64,000 nt of DNA. It comes from Propionispora hippei DSM 15287 (lineage in GTDB: Bacteria > Bacillota > Negativicutes > Propionisporales > Propionisporaceae). How positions within the stretch are numbered: the stretch's first letter is position 1; every line of letters begins with the position of its first letter. The DNA lies in the NCBI RefSeq assembly GCF_900141835.1, contig NZ_FQZD01000018.1, positions 1 to 64,000 of the forward strand, written 5' to 3'. Below, piece after piece: positions 1 through 13,170 of this stretch. The translations under genes were made by a program, and so were the position numbers. The notes beneath the pieces were generated by a model. It searched no databases. It was given only the letters and a program-made list of their open reading frames with translations, and was not told the DNA's origin.

Positions 1-5729
<5,729 letters not shown>

Positions 5730-5766
5730 TCACCTCTACGTGTCCAGTACAGAATTTATGCCGTAG

Positions 5767-5775
5767 TATCCTATG
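5767..5775 (-). promoter_or_regulatory. Possible sporulation sigma-K type -10 element
   Basis: Read on the minus strand this is CATAGGATA, which fits the CATANNNTA pattern of mother-cell sigma-K -10 elements. It lies about 44 bases upstream of the collagen-like gene. No convincing -35 (AC at 16-17 bp) is visible, so the call is weak. It would fit late sporulation expression of a spore-coat gene. Confidence 0.3.
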
Positions 5776-5946
5776 AGGATAAATGTTTGAAGGGAACGAG
5801 TAAAAAAGAAATACAGGCCGTTAGTTTAGCGAAACTGCAGATTGTAAAGATAGTAGTATTTATTAAGTTTTTTGCGAAATTGTCTGATGATTGCAAAAGA
5901 ATACATAATACAATGTCTGAATTGTCTATATCGTGAATAAATTCAC

Positions 5947-5975
5947 TAGACAAAAAAACGATTATGCATTATGCT
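5947..5975 (+). promoter_or_regulatory. Candidate promoter of the hydrogenase operon
   Basis: TAGACA (5947-5952) and TATGCT (5970-5975) are separated by 17 bp. Transcription would start near 5983 and give a leader of about 130 nt containing the hairpin described next. Confidence 0.4.
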
Positions 5976-5995
5976 ATAAACAGAATACGAATAGT

Positions 5996-6077
5996 GGGGT
6001 AGAGTTACGGTGAACCCCCTAAAGTAGGCGTTGATTTTTAAAGAAATCAGCAGCTATTTTAGGGGGTTCTTTTTATT
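5996..6077 (+). terminator. Terminator-like hairpin in the hydrogenase leader (possible attenuator)
   Basis: GAACCCCCTAAA (6012-6023) pairs with TTTAGGGGGTTC (6058-6069), and an inner TGATTT/AAATCA stem lies between them. The hairpin is followed by CTTTTTATTT. No plus-strand gene lies upstream that it could terminate. GGGGT at 5996-6000 could instead pair with ACCCC at 6014-6018, which would break the terminator stem. Mutually exclusive pairing before a start codon is the layout of an attenuator or riboswitch expression platform. The ligand or factor is unknown. Confidence 0.55.
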
Positions 6078-6115
6078 TAAATATAAATAAGGTCGAGTAC
6101 AATGTGGAGGTTTAC

Positions 6116-7642
6116 ATGAAACAGAAAAAAGTATCACGAAGAGGATTTTTTAAACTTCTTGGTACCGCAGGGGTCGTGGGGGTTGGTGCAACGGTTAGCG
6201 GCTGCAGCAATGAATCGGCCGGAGGCAAAGGCTGGATGCCAAGTCAGTATAATGTTCCTGCCAACTGGCCCGTTCAGGTTAAAGGACGGATTCCGATAGA
6301 TAGCAATAATGTATCCATTGAGCGGGATGATGCGAAATGTATTCTGTGCGGACAGTGTCTGGAAGTATGCCGCAATGTGATGAGTGTATATGGCTATTAT
6401 GAGCTGCCGGTGAAAAAAGAAGTTGTGTGTATAAATTGCGGTCAATGTACGTTGTGGTGTCCCACCGGTGCCATTACCGAGCGGCAGGATACGGCGAAAG
6501 TGTTAGCGGCGCTTGATAATCCAGCAGTTCATGTGCTTGTGCAAACAGCGCCGGCTACCCGTGTATCTTTGGGGGAAGAATTCGGCTTGCCGCCGGGCAG
6601 CATTGTCCAGGGCAAGCAGGTGGCGGCGCTTAAAGCGCTTGGTTTTGATGCTGTGCTGGACACCTGTTTCGGTGCCGATCTAACCATTATGGAAGAGGCC
6701 TCGGAACTATTAGAGCGGGTGAAGCAACCGGAACACAGTCTGCCGCAATTTACCTCCTGCTGCCCCGGCTGGGTGAAGTTTGTTGAATATTACTATCCTG
6801 ATCTTATGCCTCATTTATCAAGCTGTAAATCACCGCAGCAGATGTTTGGGGCGGTGGCTAAAACGTATTACGCGGCCAAGAAGCAAATCAGTCCGGAGAA
6901 CATTGTATCGGTGGCGGTCATGCCCTGTACGGCAAAAAAGTTTGAGTGCCAGCGGCCGGAAATGAATGCGGCCGGCGTCGAGGCTAAACTGCCAGCGGTG
7001 CGTGATGTGGACATTGTTATCACTACACGGGAGCTAGCCCAATTGTTGAAAAAACGGGGCATTGACATGAACGGACTGGCCAGTGCCGAGTATGACTCTA
7101 TTTTAGGGGAAACCAGCGGCGCCGGTATTATCTTTGGCGTTACCGGTGGGGTGATGGAGGCGGCGGTGCGGACTGCGTATCATTTGAGCACTGCTCAGGA
7201 TCCGCCTGACAGTCTGTTGACCTGGAATCCTGTGCGCGGCCTTCAAGGCGTGAAAGAGGCGACTGCCGATATTCCCGGTCTTGGTACTGTTCGGGTAGCT
7301 GTCTGCCATGGCCTGAAAAATGCCAGGGAATTGCTGGCAGCAGTACGGGAGAAGAAGGCTCCCTGGCAGTTTATTGAGTTTATGGCCTGTCCCGGCGGCT
7401 GTATTGGCGGTGGTGGTCAACCCAGGACATCATTGCCGCCGACCGATGAAGTGCGCAAAGCCAGGATTGCCAACTTGTACAAATTGGATACGGCTTTGCC
7501 GGCCAAACGCAGTAGTTATCAGAACCAGGAAATCCGTCAGGTATATCAGGAGTGGCTGAAAGAGCCGTTGAGTGAAGAGGCGGAAGCATTGCTGCATACC
7601 CGGTTTGTTGACCGCAGCAATCAATTGACGGCAAAACGATAG
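6116..7642 (+). CDS. Tat-exported [FeFe]-hydrogenase catalytic subunit (lipoprotein)
   Basis: This is the hydrogen-activating subunit (H2 = 2H+ + 2e-). The N-terminus has a twin-arginine motif SRRGFFK (residues 7-13), a hydrophobic stretch and a lipobox VSG-C (Cys30), so it should be a lipoprotein on the outer face of the cytoplasmic membrane. Two [4Fe-4S] motifs follow (CILCGQCLEVC near 75 and CINCGQCTLWC near 105). The three H-cluster signatures come next: TSCCPGW (213-219), MPCTAKKFE (269-277) and a MACPGGCIGGGGQP element in the C-terminal part. The start is ATG 6116, because GGAGG (6106-6110) sits five bases before it and overlaps the upstream in-frame GTG at 6104. It heads an operon with an FeS subunit and an NrfD-type membrane subunit. 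The maturases HydE, HydF and HydG are not in the window. Confidence 0.93.
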   Translation: MKQKKVSRRGFFKLLGTAGVVGVGATVSGCSNESAGGKGWMPSQYNVPANWPVQVKGRIPIDSNNVSIERDDAKCILCGQCLEVCRNVMSVYGYYELPVKKEVVCINCGQCTLWCPTGAITERQDTAKVLAALDNPAVHVLVQTAPATRVSLGEEFGLPPGSIVQGKQVAALKALGFDAVLDTCFGADLTIMEEASELLERVKQPEHSLPQFTSCCPGWVKFVEYYYPDLMPHLSSCKSPQQMFGAVAKTYYAAKKQISPENIVSVAVMPCTAKKFECQRPEMNAAGVEAKLPAVRDVDIVITTRELAQLLKKRGIDMNGLASAEYDSILGETSGAGIIFGVTGGVMEAAVRTAYHLSTAQDPPDSLLTWNPVRGLQGVKEATADIPGLGTVRVAVCHGLKNARELLAAVREKKAPWQFIEFMACPGGCIGGGGQPRTSLPPTDEVRKARIANLYKLDTALPAKRSSYQNQEIRQVYQEWLKEPLSEEAEALLHTRFVDRSNQLTAKR

Positions 7643-7698
7643 GGAAGCGCTGATTGGTGATTTTCTATAAGCCGGTTTAAAAACAGGAGGTACCTGCT

Positions 7699-8502
7699 AT
7701 GTCGAAAGGCGTGTTAACCGATCTTACCAAGTGCATCGGCTGTGGCAGCTGTGTGGTGGCTTGTAAGATGTGGAATAAACTGGAATATGATACAAAGCAG
7801 CCGGCCGTAGGGTCTGCAGCGAAATTAAACGATAAGAACTGGACAATTGTCAGCACCTGTGAGACGCAAAACAGTAAAGGAGAACCTGTCTGGCGGTTTG
7901 TCAAGCGTCAGTGTATGCACTGCCTGGAGCCGGCCTGTGTTTCGGCTTGTTTTTCCCGGGCATTGCAAAAAAATCCCGACGGCTCCATCGTTTATTATCC
8001 CGATTTATGTGTGGGCTGTCGTTACTGTATGCTCGCCTGTCCTTTTGATGTGCCGAAATATGAGTGGCAGAAGGCGGCGCCGGAAATTACAAAATGTCAG
8101 ATGTGCTCTTCACGGCTGGAAAACGGGGAAGCCCCTGCCTGTGTATCGGTGTGCCCAACCGGAGTTATGCAGCTGGATGACCGTGATAAGCTGGTGGCCC
8201 GCGCGGAGCAGCAGATCAAAGATAATGATCAATATGTAAAAAAAATCTATGGCAAAGACGAGGTAGGCGGCACATCCTGGCTGTATATCTCAGATATTTC
8301 TTTTGAAGAACTGGGCTTTAAGGTCGTAGGCATGACGGCGCTCCCCACCTATACGCAACGTTTCCTGAAGCATACGCCGTTTATTGCCGTTGGATGGGGC
8401 ATTTTGCTGGCGGCATTATCTTTTTACACCAGACGACGCAATGAGTTGGCCAAAGAGAAACAGCAAAACCGGCAAATGGAGGATGAGCATCATGAAAGTT
8501 GA
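7699..8502 (+). CDS. Four-cluster ferredoxin-like electron transfer subunit (HybA/FdnH type)
   Basis: This iron-sulfur subunit probably links the hydrogenase to the membrane subunit. Four cysteine groups are visible: CIGCGSCVVAC, CMHCLEPACVSAC, CVGCRYCMLAC and CQMC with APACVSVC. This is the arrangement of HybA, FdnH and NrfC proteins. A single transmembrane helix lies near the C-terminus (around residues 225-245), followed by RRR, which predicts N-out/C-in. It has no signal peptide, so export with the Tat-signal partner is likely. The start ATG 7699 follows ACAGGAGGT. The 3' end overlaps the next gene by 11 bases, which implies translational coupling. Confidence 0.9.
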   Translation: MSKGVLTDLTKCIGCGSCVVACKMWNKLEYDTKQPAVGSAAKLNDKNWTIVSTCETQNSKGEPVWRFVKRQCMHCLEPACVSACFSRALQKNPDGSIVYYPDLCVGCRYCMLACPFDVPKYEWQKAAPEITKCQMCSSRLENGEAPACVSVCPTGVMQLDDRDKLVARAEQQIKDNDQYVKKIYGKDEVGGTSWLYISDISFEELGFKVVGMTALPTYTQRFLKHTPFIAVGWGILLAALSFYTRRRNELAKEKQQNRQMEDEHHES

Positions 8503-9688
8503 GATATTGGGCTGGAAGTTTACCATTACACCGACTCGCCTGGTTTTGGCGGCTATTGCCGGCTTGAGCATTTTGACGATGCTGGTCCGCTTTATTACTG
8601 GTTTCGGTATGGTAACTAATTTGAGCGATGAATGGCCCTGGGGCCTCTGGATTGCATTCGATGTACTGACCGGCGTGGCTCTGGCCGGCGGCGGTTATTC
8701 CACAGCGCTGATCGTGCATATTCTGCACCGGGATAAATATCATCCCATCGCCAGAGGCGCCTTGCTGACGTCACTGTTGGGCTATATCCTGGTTATGCTG
8801 GGACTGTTTCTGGACATTGGTCAGTGGTTTAATTTCTGGCGGCCCTTTGTTTCCTGGGGGCATGCTTCGGTATTATTTGAAGTGTTCTGGTGCGTTTCCA
8901 TTTATACTACCATCCAGACCCTGGAGTTCGGCGAGATTGTTACTGAAAAGATCGGGGTCCGTCTTCATGGACTGTTTAAAAAGATACTGCCTGTCCTGAT
9001 GATTGTTGGCGTTATTTTTCCGACGCTGCACCAGTCGTCGCTGGGTGCGTTATTCCTGATCGCGCCGACTAAAGTGTATCCGCTTTGGTGGACGGAATTT
9101 TTGCCCGTATTTTTCCTCATGTCGTCCTTCTTTGTCGGACCGGCTATGATTACTATCGAGTCGGCGCTGGCAGGCAATTTTTTTGGGCATAAGGTTTCAA
9201 ACGAGGTTCTGAGCGGTCTGGCCCGGATTGGCGGCGCCATGATGGCACTGTACCTGCTGCTCAAAGTATATGACCTGGTGTCCCGCGGCGTGTTCGGCCT
9301 GATGTTTGCCGGCAATTTTGAGGGTAATATGTTTTTGCTGGAAATGGTGCTGGGGCTTCTTGTGCCACTGGGTATTGTATTCAGCAAATGGGGCAACACC
9401 AAGGCCGGTTTGACTGTTTATGGAGTACTGACCGCGGGAGGCGTTATTTTGAATCGCATGAATACCGTATTTACTTCCATGCTGCATTACTCTGACGGTG
9501 CCTATTTCCCTTCCATATGGGAATTCATCATCAGCATCGGTCTGGTAGCTATCGGCTGTCTGTGCTATTGTTTTATTGTCGAGAATTTTAATATCTTCGA
9601 TCATTCCCATACCGATAAGGAGAGCAGCGGAAAGACGAAAAACCAGTTCAACCGAAGCCCAATCGGTTCCATGCTGTCCAAGCAATAA
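8492..9688 (+). CDS. NrfD/HybB-family quinone-interacting membrane subunit
   Basis: This polytopic protein of 398 residues has about nine to ten hydrophobic segments and begins MKVEILGWKFTITPTR. NrfD/PsrC/HybB subunits exchange electrons between an outer-face FeS subunit and menaquinone. The start is ATG 8492, not the in-frame ATG at 8384, because GGAGG lies at 8478-8482 and the upstream extension falls inside the previous gene. The order catalytic subunit, four-cluster subunit, NrfD mirrors Hyb [NiFe] hydrogenase and formate dehydrogenase modules. A respiratory hydrogenase that reduces quinone, or draws electrons from it, is the likely role. Confidence 0.88.
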   Translation: MKVEILGWKFTITPTRLVLAAIAGLSILTMLVRFITGFGMVTNLSDEWPWGLWIAFDVLTGVALAGGGYSTALIVHILHRDKYHPIARGALLTSLLGYILVMLGLFLDIGQWFNFWRPFVSWGHASVLFEVFWCVSIYTTIQTLEFGEIVTEKIGVRLHGLFKKILPVLMIVGVIFPTLHQSSLGALFLIAPTKVYPLWWTEFLPVFFLMSSFFVGPAMITIESALAGNFFGHKVSNEVLSGLARIGGAMMALYLLLKVYDLVSRGVFGLMFAGNFEGNMFLLEMVLGLLVPLGIVFSKWGNTKAGLTVYGVLTAGGVILNRMNTVFTSMLHYSDGAYFPSIWEFIISIGLVAIGCLCYCFIVENFNIFDHSHTDKESSGKTKNQFNRSPIGSMLSKQ

Positions 9689-9699
9689 GCCGTGTGCCG

Positions 9700-9753
9700 T
9701 TCATAATTCTTTCATCTTTTCTTCACAATATCTTCACAATGATCTGCTATAGT
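9700..9753 (+). promoter_or_regulatory. Four 11-bp-spaced TTCA(T/C) repeats and -10 (PhoB/OmpR-type box)
   Basis: TTCATA (9700), TTCATC (9711), TTCACA (9722) and TTCACA (9733) start exactly 11 bp apart. TATAGT (9748-9753) follows the last repeat after nine bases. This is the layout of Pho boxes and other OmpR-class response-regulator sites, where direct repeats replace the -35. The controlled gene starts at 9785. The geometry is read directly from the sequence. The regulator is inferred. Confidence 0.6.
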
Positions 9754-9784
9754 AAGTAACTACAGGTTAAAGGAGAGATGAAGA

Positions 9785-10288
9785 GTGAACATGACGCATT
9801 ACATGGAATTATTGGCAGTGAACCAGCCCTGGAATCTGATTATATATATGGTGATTCCGGTAGCGTTGGCGGAAGCGCTCGTTGCTACTGAATTTTTCGT
9901 AGTTTTTAACCGGCTGCAGGCCGGCGCTATGCGGGCCTGGAACAAGTGGATTGGCATCGTGCTGGGCATTTACTTCTTAGGTGTTTTCCTGCAACTGTCG
10001 TTTACGGTAGTTCCCAGCCTCGCCTGGCGGGGGACGGCAGATATGATTGCCGTAGGAGCCTATTTGAGTGGTGTGATTCCACTGTTTTCCATCGCGCTGC
10101 TGGAACTGGGCGTGATTGGCGGTGGTAAAACTCATGAGGAAAAAATGAAGCTCCATTTCATTTTGCTGACCGTCTTTTTGGTTGTGGCGCATGTGGCCAT
10201 GGTGTTTGGCATGATTGATCCTGCCATCATGGGCTGGAACCCTGGGGCGATGCACATGCCGGGCGGACATATGAGTCACCCGCAATAA
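9785..10288 (+). CDS. Small four-helix membrane protein with His/Met-rich tail, unknown function
   Basis: This protein of 167 residues has about four hydrophobic segments, and a C-terminus GAMHMPGGHMSHPQ that could bind metal. I do not recognise a characterised family. The start is taken as GTG 9785 because AAAGGAGAG ends eight to nine bases before it. An in-frame ATG lies at 9791. It follows the hydrogenase operon but has its own promoter with four regulator-type repeats, and a strong terminator follows. It could be an accessory membrane subunit of the hydrogenase or a gene of a response-regulator regulon. Confidence 0.8.
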   Translation: MNMTHYMELLAVNQPWNLIIYMVIPVALAEALVATEFFVVFNRLQAGAMRAWNKWIGIVLGIYFLGVFLQLSFTVVPSLAWRGTADMIAVGAYLSGVIPLFSIALLELGVIGGGKTHEEKMKLHFILLTVFLVVAHVAMVFGMIDPAIMGWNPGAMHMPGGHMSHPQ

Positions 10289-10315
10289 AAGGCCCGAATA
10301 GTAGAAAAAGCAAAA

Positions 10316-10362
10316 GAAGGAAAACACCGACCGCCCCTGGCGGTCGGTGTTTTCCTTCTTTC
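10316..10362 (+). terminator. Strong intrinsic terminator
   Basis: A perfect 20-bp stem (arms 10316-10335 and 10339-10358) with a three-base loop is followed by TTT. The A-rich flank on the left may let it act in both directions. Confidence 0.9.
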
Positions 10363-10441
10363 CATTATGGACCGATCGTAGTACAATAGGCAATATAAGT
10401 GGCAAGGTATTTTCCAGTCCTCTGGGACTGGAAGAAAGAGG

Positions 10442-11458
10442 GTGGCAGGTTTGGCTGTTAGGAAGATCGCTTTTTTCGAATGCGATAAAAAACGCAAAGA
10501 ATTTTATAGCCGCAATCTGCCGGGCTTTGAATTGCTATTCTATGCGGAAACGCTGGGACAGCAGCATATCCCGGCAATAAAGGACTGTGAAATTATCTCG
10601 GTGATCAATTACTCACCGGTAACGGAAAAGATCATAGAGCAACTGACCGGCACCAAGCTGATTGCGCTGGGCTGCACCGGTTTTGTTAATGTCGATGTCA
10701 GGGCTTGCGCCAAACAGGGCATTCTGGTCGCCAATACGCCGGGCTACAGTGATGATGCGGTAGCCGAGCACACGGTTGCGCTCATGCTGATGTTGCTGCG
10801 GCACGCTCACACGGCCTTTTTACAGGCCAGGGATAATAACTTCTCCTGGCAGGGTCTGCGCGGTAGAACGCTGCGCGGCAAAACACTGGGCATTATCGGC
10901 ACCGGGAAAATCGGGTTGAAAGTAATTGAACTGGCTAACGCCTTTGGCATGAGAGTGCTTGCCTATAGCCGCCGGCAAAGAACCGATGAAGCGGCGCGGC
11001 TAGGGTTTGCCTACGCCGATTTGGACACAGTACTGGCTGAAAGTGATATTCTGTCGCTGCACCTGGCAGCCAGTCCGGAAACCCTTCATCTTTTCAATCA
11101 GGATAAAATAAGCCGCTGTAAACCGGGAGCCGTGCTGATCAATACCTCGCGCGGCGAAATTTGTGATACCAGGGCGCTGTTATGGGGGCTGGAAGAGGGC
11201 ATCTTGCGGGGTGTTGCTTTGGACGTTCTGGAGGAAGAAAAGCTCTGCCAGGACAGCCGTCTGCTTACACCGGAGCTGACCGGTGCCCAACTGGAGACTT
11301 ATGCGCTGAATCAGCGCCTTCTGCGTCATAAAAATGTGTTAATTACGCCGCATATCGGCTGGTTTACCGAAGAAGCCATTGCCAGCATGCTGACCGTTCA
11401 TTTGGAAACGCTGCAGGCGTTCATTAACGGTACGCCTATTCATCTCATAAACCCCTAG
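10442..11458 (+). CDS. D-2-hydroxyacid dehydrogenase (D-lactate dehydrogenase-like)
   Basis: This NAD-dependent enzyme of the D-isomer-specific 2-hydroxyacid dehydrogenase family has about 338 residues, the usual length. It has the Rossmann motif GIIGTGKIG in the middle, the catalytic Arg in NTSRGE, the Glu region GVALDVLEEE and the catalytic His in ITPHIGW. The overall pattern is closest to fermentative D-lactate dehydrogenases (pyruvate to D-lactate), but the substrate is not proven. The start is GTG 10442, or TTG 10451, which is better spaced from AGAGGGTGG. The stop codon TAG lies inside the end of a palindromic repeat element (11455-11624). The gene stands alone between a terminator and that repeat. 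Confidence 0.87.
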   Translation: MAGLAVRKIAFFECDKKRKEFYSRNLPGFELLFYAETLGQQHIPAIKDCEIISVINYSPVTEKIIEQLTGTKLIALGCTGFVNVDVRACAKQGILVANTPGYSDDAVAEHTVALMLMLLRHAHTAFLQARDNNFSWQGLRGRTLRGKTLGIIGTGKIGLKVIELANAFGMRVLAYSRRQRTDEAARLGFAYADLDTVLAESDILSLHLAASPETLHLFNQDKISRCKPGAVLINTSRGEICDTRALLWGLEEGILRGVALDVLEEEKLCQDSRLLTPELTGAQLETYALNQRLLRHKNVLITPHIGWFTEEAIASMLTVHLETLQAFINGTPIHLINP

Positions 11459-11624
11459 GGAACCACTGATTTATTCACACCGTGCATCCTGGCGGAGATT
11501 TTTCCGTCTGGCTGCGTCAGCAAAACGTTGAAATAGGAACCGCTATTCCTGCGTTTTTGCTTCCTTGCCAGCCGAAAAAATCTTTCGTCAGGCTGACAGG
11601 CTCATTAAATCAGCGGTTCACTAG
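11455..11624. repeat. Palindromic MITE-like element, family A copy 1
   Basis: The ends are CTAGGGAACCACTGATTTAT and, inverted, ATTAAATCAGCGGTTCACTAG. An inner inverted pair and the core ATAGGAACCGCTATTCC lie between them. About 170 bp with no coding capacity. Related copies lie at 22147, 23077, 24252 and 39551. Confidence 0.88.
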
Positions 11625-11661
11625 ATTTTTTTAAATCTTAATTCTTTTAGAAAGGTAACCT

Positions 11662-12597
11662 TTGATTATGAATCAAACATTTTCCGGCCTGGCGTCCGCC
11701 GTCGGGTCCTATATACTGTGGGGATTTTTACCCATCTACTGGCGGTTGCTGCTGGACGTTCCAGCCTATACCATACTGGCTCACCGTATTGTCTGGTCTT
11801 TTGGCTTTATGATGCTTGTAGTGATTTGTGTTAACCGCGGCGGACAGTTTACAGCGGAGTGCAGGGAGATTTTCAGCGACACCAAGCGCTGGCTGGCCCT
11901 TGCCTCCGGTTCTGTCTTGATCAGCCTGAACTGGCTGACCTATATTTGGGCGGTCAATCATGATCGGATTATTGAAACCAGCCTGGGTTATTATATCAAT
12001 CCGCTGGTCAGTATTTTTCTGGCCATCGTCGTTTTGAAGGAGCGACTGAGCTTCTGGCAGATGATCTCTGCTTTGTTGGCTTTAGCCGGGGTTCTGTTCA
12101 TGGCTGTACATATCGGTACCGTTCCCTGGGTAGCCTTGGCCTTGGCGCTTTCCTTCGGGCTGTATGGCCTGTGCAAAAAACTGGCCAAGGTTACGGCTGT
12201 TGCCGGGCTGGCGCTGGAGACCTGCCTGGTGACGCCGTTGGCTCTTTTCTATTTATTTTATTTTCAACAAAGCGGTACAATAAGCGGTCTGACCAACTTT
12301 TCCACCACGGCGTTCCTGCTGGCGGGTACCGGTGTTATTACTGCTATTCCTCTGCTATTGTTTGCCAATGGTGCCAATCGCCTGTCGCTTACGGTACTGA
12401 GCTTTATCCAGTATTTGTCGCCGACCATTGCCTTACTTATTGGAGTCTTTTTATATCATGAACAGTTTACCGCTGTGCATGCGGTAACGTTTACCTTCAT
12501 TTGGTCAGCGCTGCTGCTGCTTTCCCTGGGGAAAACGGCTTGGTTTAAAAAGGTGGAGGCTTATGCCGGTAGCCTGAAAAAGGCGATGGAATCCTAA
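11662..12597 (+). CDS. rarD: RarD-type EamA transporter
   Basis: This integral membrane protein of about 310 residues has roughly ten hydrophobic segments arranged as two EamA repeats. The N-terminus SAVGSYILWGFLPIYWRLL is typical of RarD (chloramphenicol-sensitive protein) members of the drug/metabolite transporter superfamily. The exported or imported substrate is unknown. TTG 11662 is best spaced from AAAGG. ATG 11668 is an equally possible start. It is flanked on both sides by palindromic repeats and appears to be a single-gene unit. Confidence 0.88.
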   Translation: MIMNQTFSGLASAVGSYILWGFLPIYWRLLLDVPAYTILAHRIVWSFGFMMLVVICVNRGGQFTAECREIFSDTKRWLALASGSVLISLNWLTYIWAVNHDRIIETSLGYYINPLVSIFLAIVVLKERLSFWQMISALLALAGVLFMAVHIGTVPWVALALALSFGLYGLCKKLAKVTAVAGLALETCLVTPLALFYLFYFQQSGTISGLTNFSTTAFLLAGTGVITAIPLLLFANGANRLSLTVLSFIQYLSPTIALLIGVFLYHEQFTAVHAVTFTFIWSALLLLSLGKTAWFKKVEAYAGSLKKAMES

Positions 12598-12719
12598 GAT
12601 GCGTCTTCAAACTATCGGAATGCTCCATGCGAGTGCTTTCTGCAGCAGACGAATTATACCCGAAAGGGCATGCGGAATTTTGCAGGAATAGCGGCCCTGT
12701 TTCAAAGTTGGCGGGCACT
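12598..12719. repeat. Degenerate palindromic element, family D copy
   Basis: The left part (GCGTCTTCAAACTATCGGAA, then GCTCCATGCGAGTG) matches the ends of the 59299-59462 element, and the middle carries the shared core GCAGGAATAGCGG. The right end is missing or replaced by GGCGGGCACTAG. It lies between the convergent rarD and thioredoxin-like genes. Confidence 0.6.
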
Positions 12720-13029
12720 AGGAAAAATCGGCAAGCAGCTTGCGAAACTCGCTTTCGTCGGGAAACCGGCTGTGCAGTACTAGCTTTCCGTTGAGTACCA
12801 GAGCCGGCGTGTACCGGTCACTGGCGCTGTCGCGGGGCGCATGGTTGCAGCCGGGGCAGTAGCCGATTAGACAGCCGATATAAAGATTATATTCCTGCCG
12901 TAAGATGTCCTCGGCTTCTATTTTTTCAATAGTATAGGCTAGACCAAGCTCCTGCGCTATTTTTTCTACGACTTCCCGGTAATGGTCGCTGACAGCGCAC
13001 TGAGAACCGAGGACTTTAATATTCAGCAT
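12718..13029 (-). CDS. Small thioredoxin-fold-like protein
   Basis: This protein of 103 residues begins MLNIKVLGSQCAVSDHYREV, like the small MTH895-type thioredoxin-like proteins (an early Cys, then a helix and YTIEKIEAEDI). The usual CxxC is replaced by CAVS. A different cysteine group, GCLIGYCPGCNHA, lies in the middle and could bind metal or be redox active. The start is ATG 13029, preceded by GAGGAGG. The longer reading from 13074 has no ribosome site. The C-terminal half (ALVLNGKLV) fits the cis-Pro strand region. Function unknown. Fold assignment moderate. Confidence 0.7.
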   Translation of the reverse strand: MLNIKVLGSQCAVSDHYREVVEKIAQELGLAYTIEKIEAEDILRQEYNLYIGCLIGYCPGCNHAPRDSASDRYTPALVLNGKLVLHSRFPDESEFRKLLADFS

Positions 13030-13075
13030 GGTGTTAGTTCCTCCTCTTACTCTTATGGGCACTAGCTTTAGCAAT

Positions 13076-13119
13076 AAAAAGGAGATATTCGGTCGATGAG
13101 GACGCGGATATCTCTTTTT
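13076..13119 (-). terminator. Intrinsic terminator after the MarR gene
   Basis: AAAAAGGAGATAT (13076-13088) pairs with ATATCTCTTTTT (13108-13119). It has A/T tracts on both sides, so it could act in either direction. It separates the MarR gene from the thioredoxin-like gene. Confidence 0.7.
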
Positions 13120-13170
13120 ATGATTAAAGAAAAATAAAAGATTGTCGTGTATGCTTATACCGTTATCCCG

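Noticed and set aside
5771-5953. Minus-strand ORF of 60 codons
   Set aside because: No ribosome site, AT-rich, and it overlaps the promoter regions of both neighbours.
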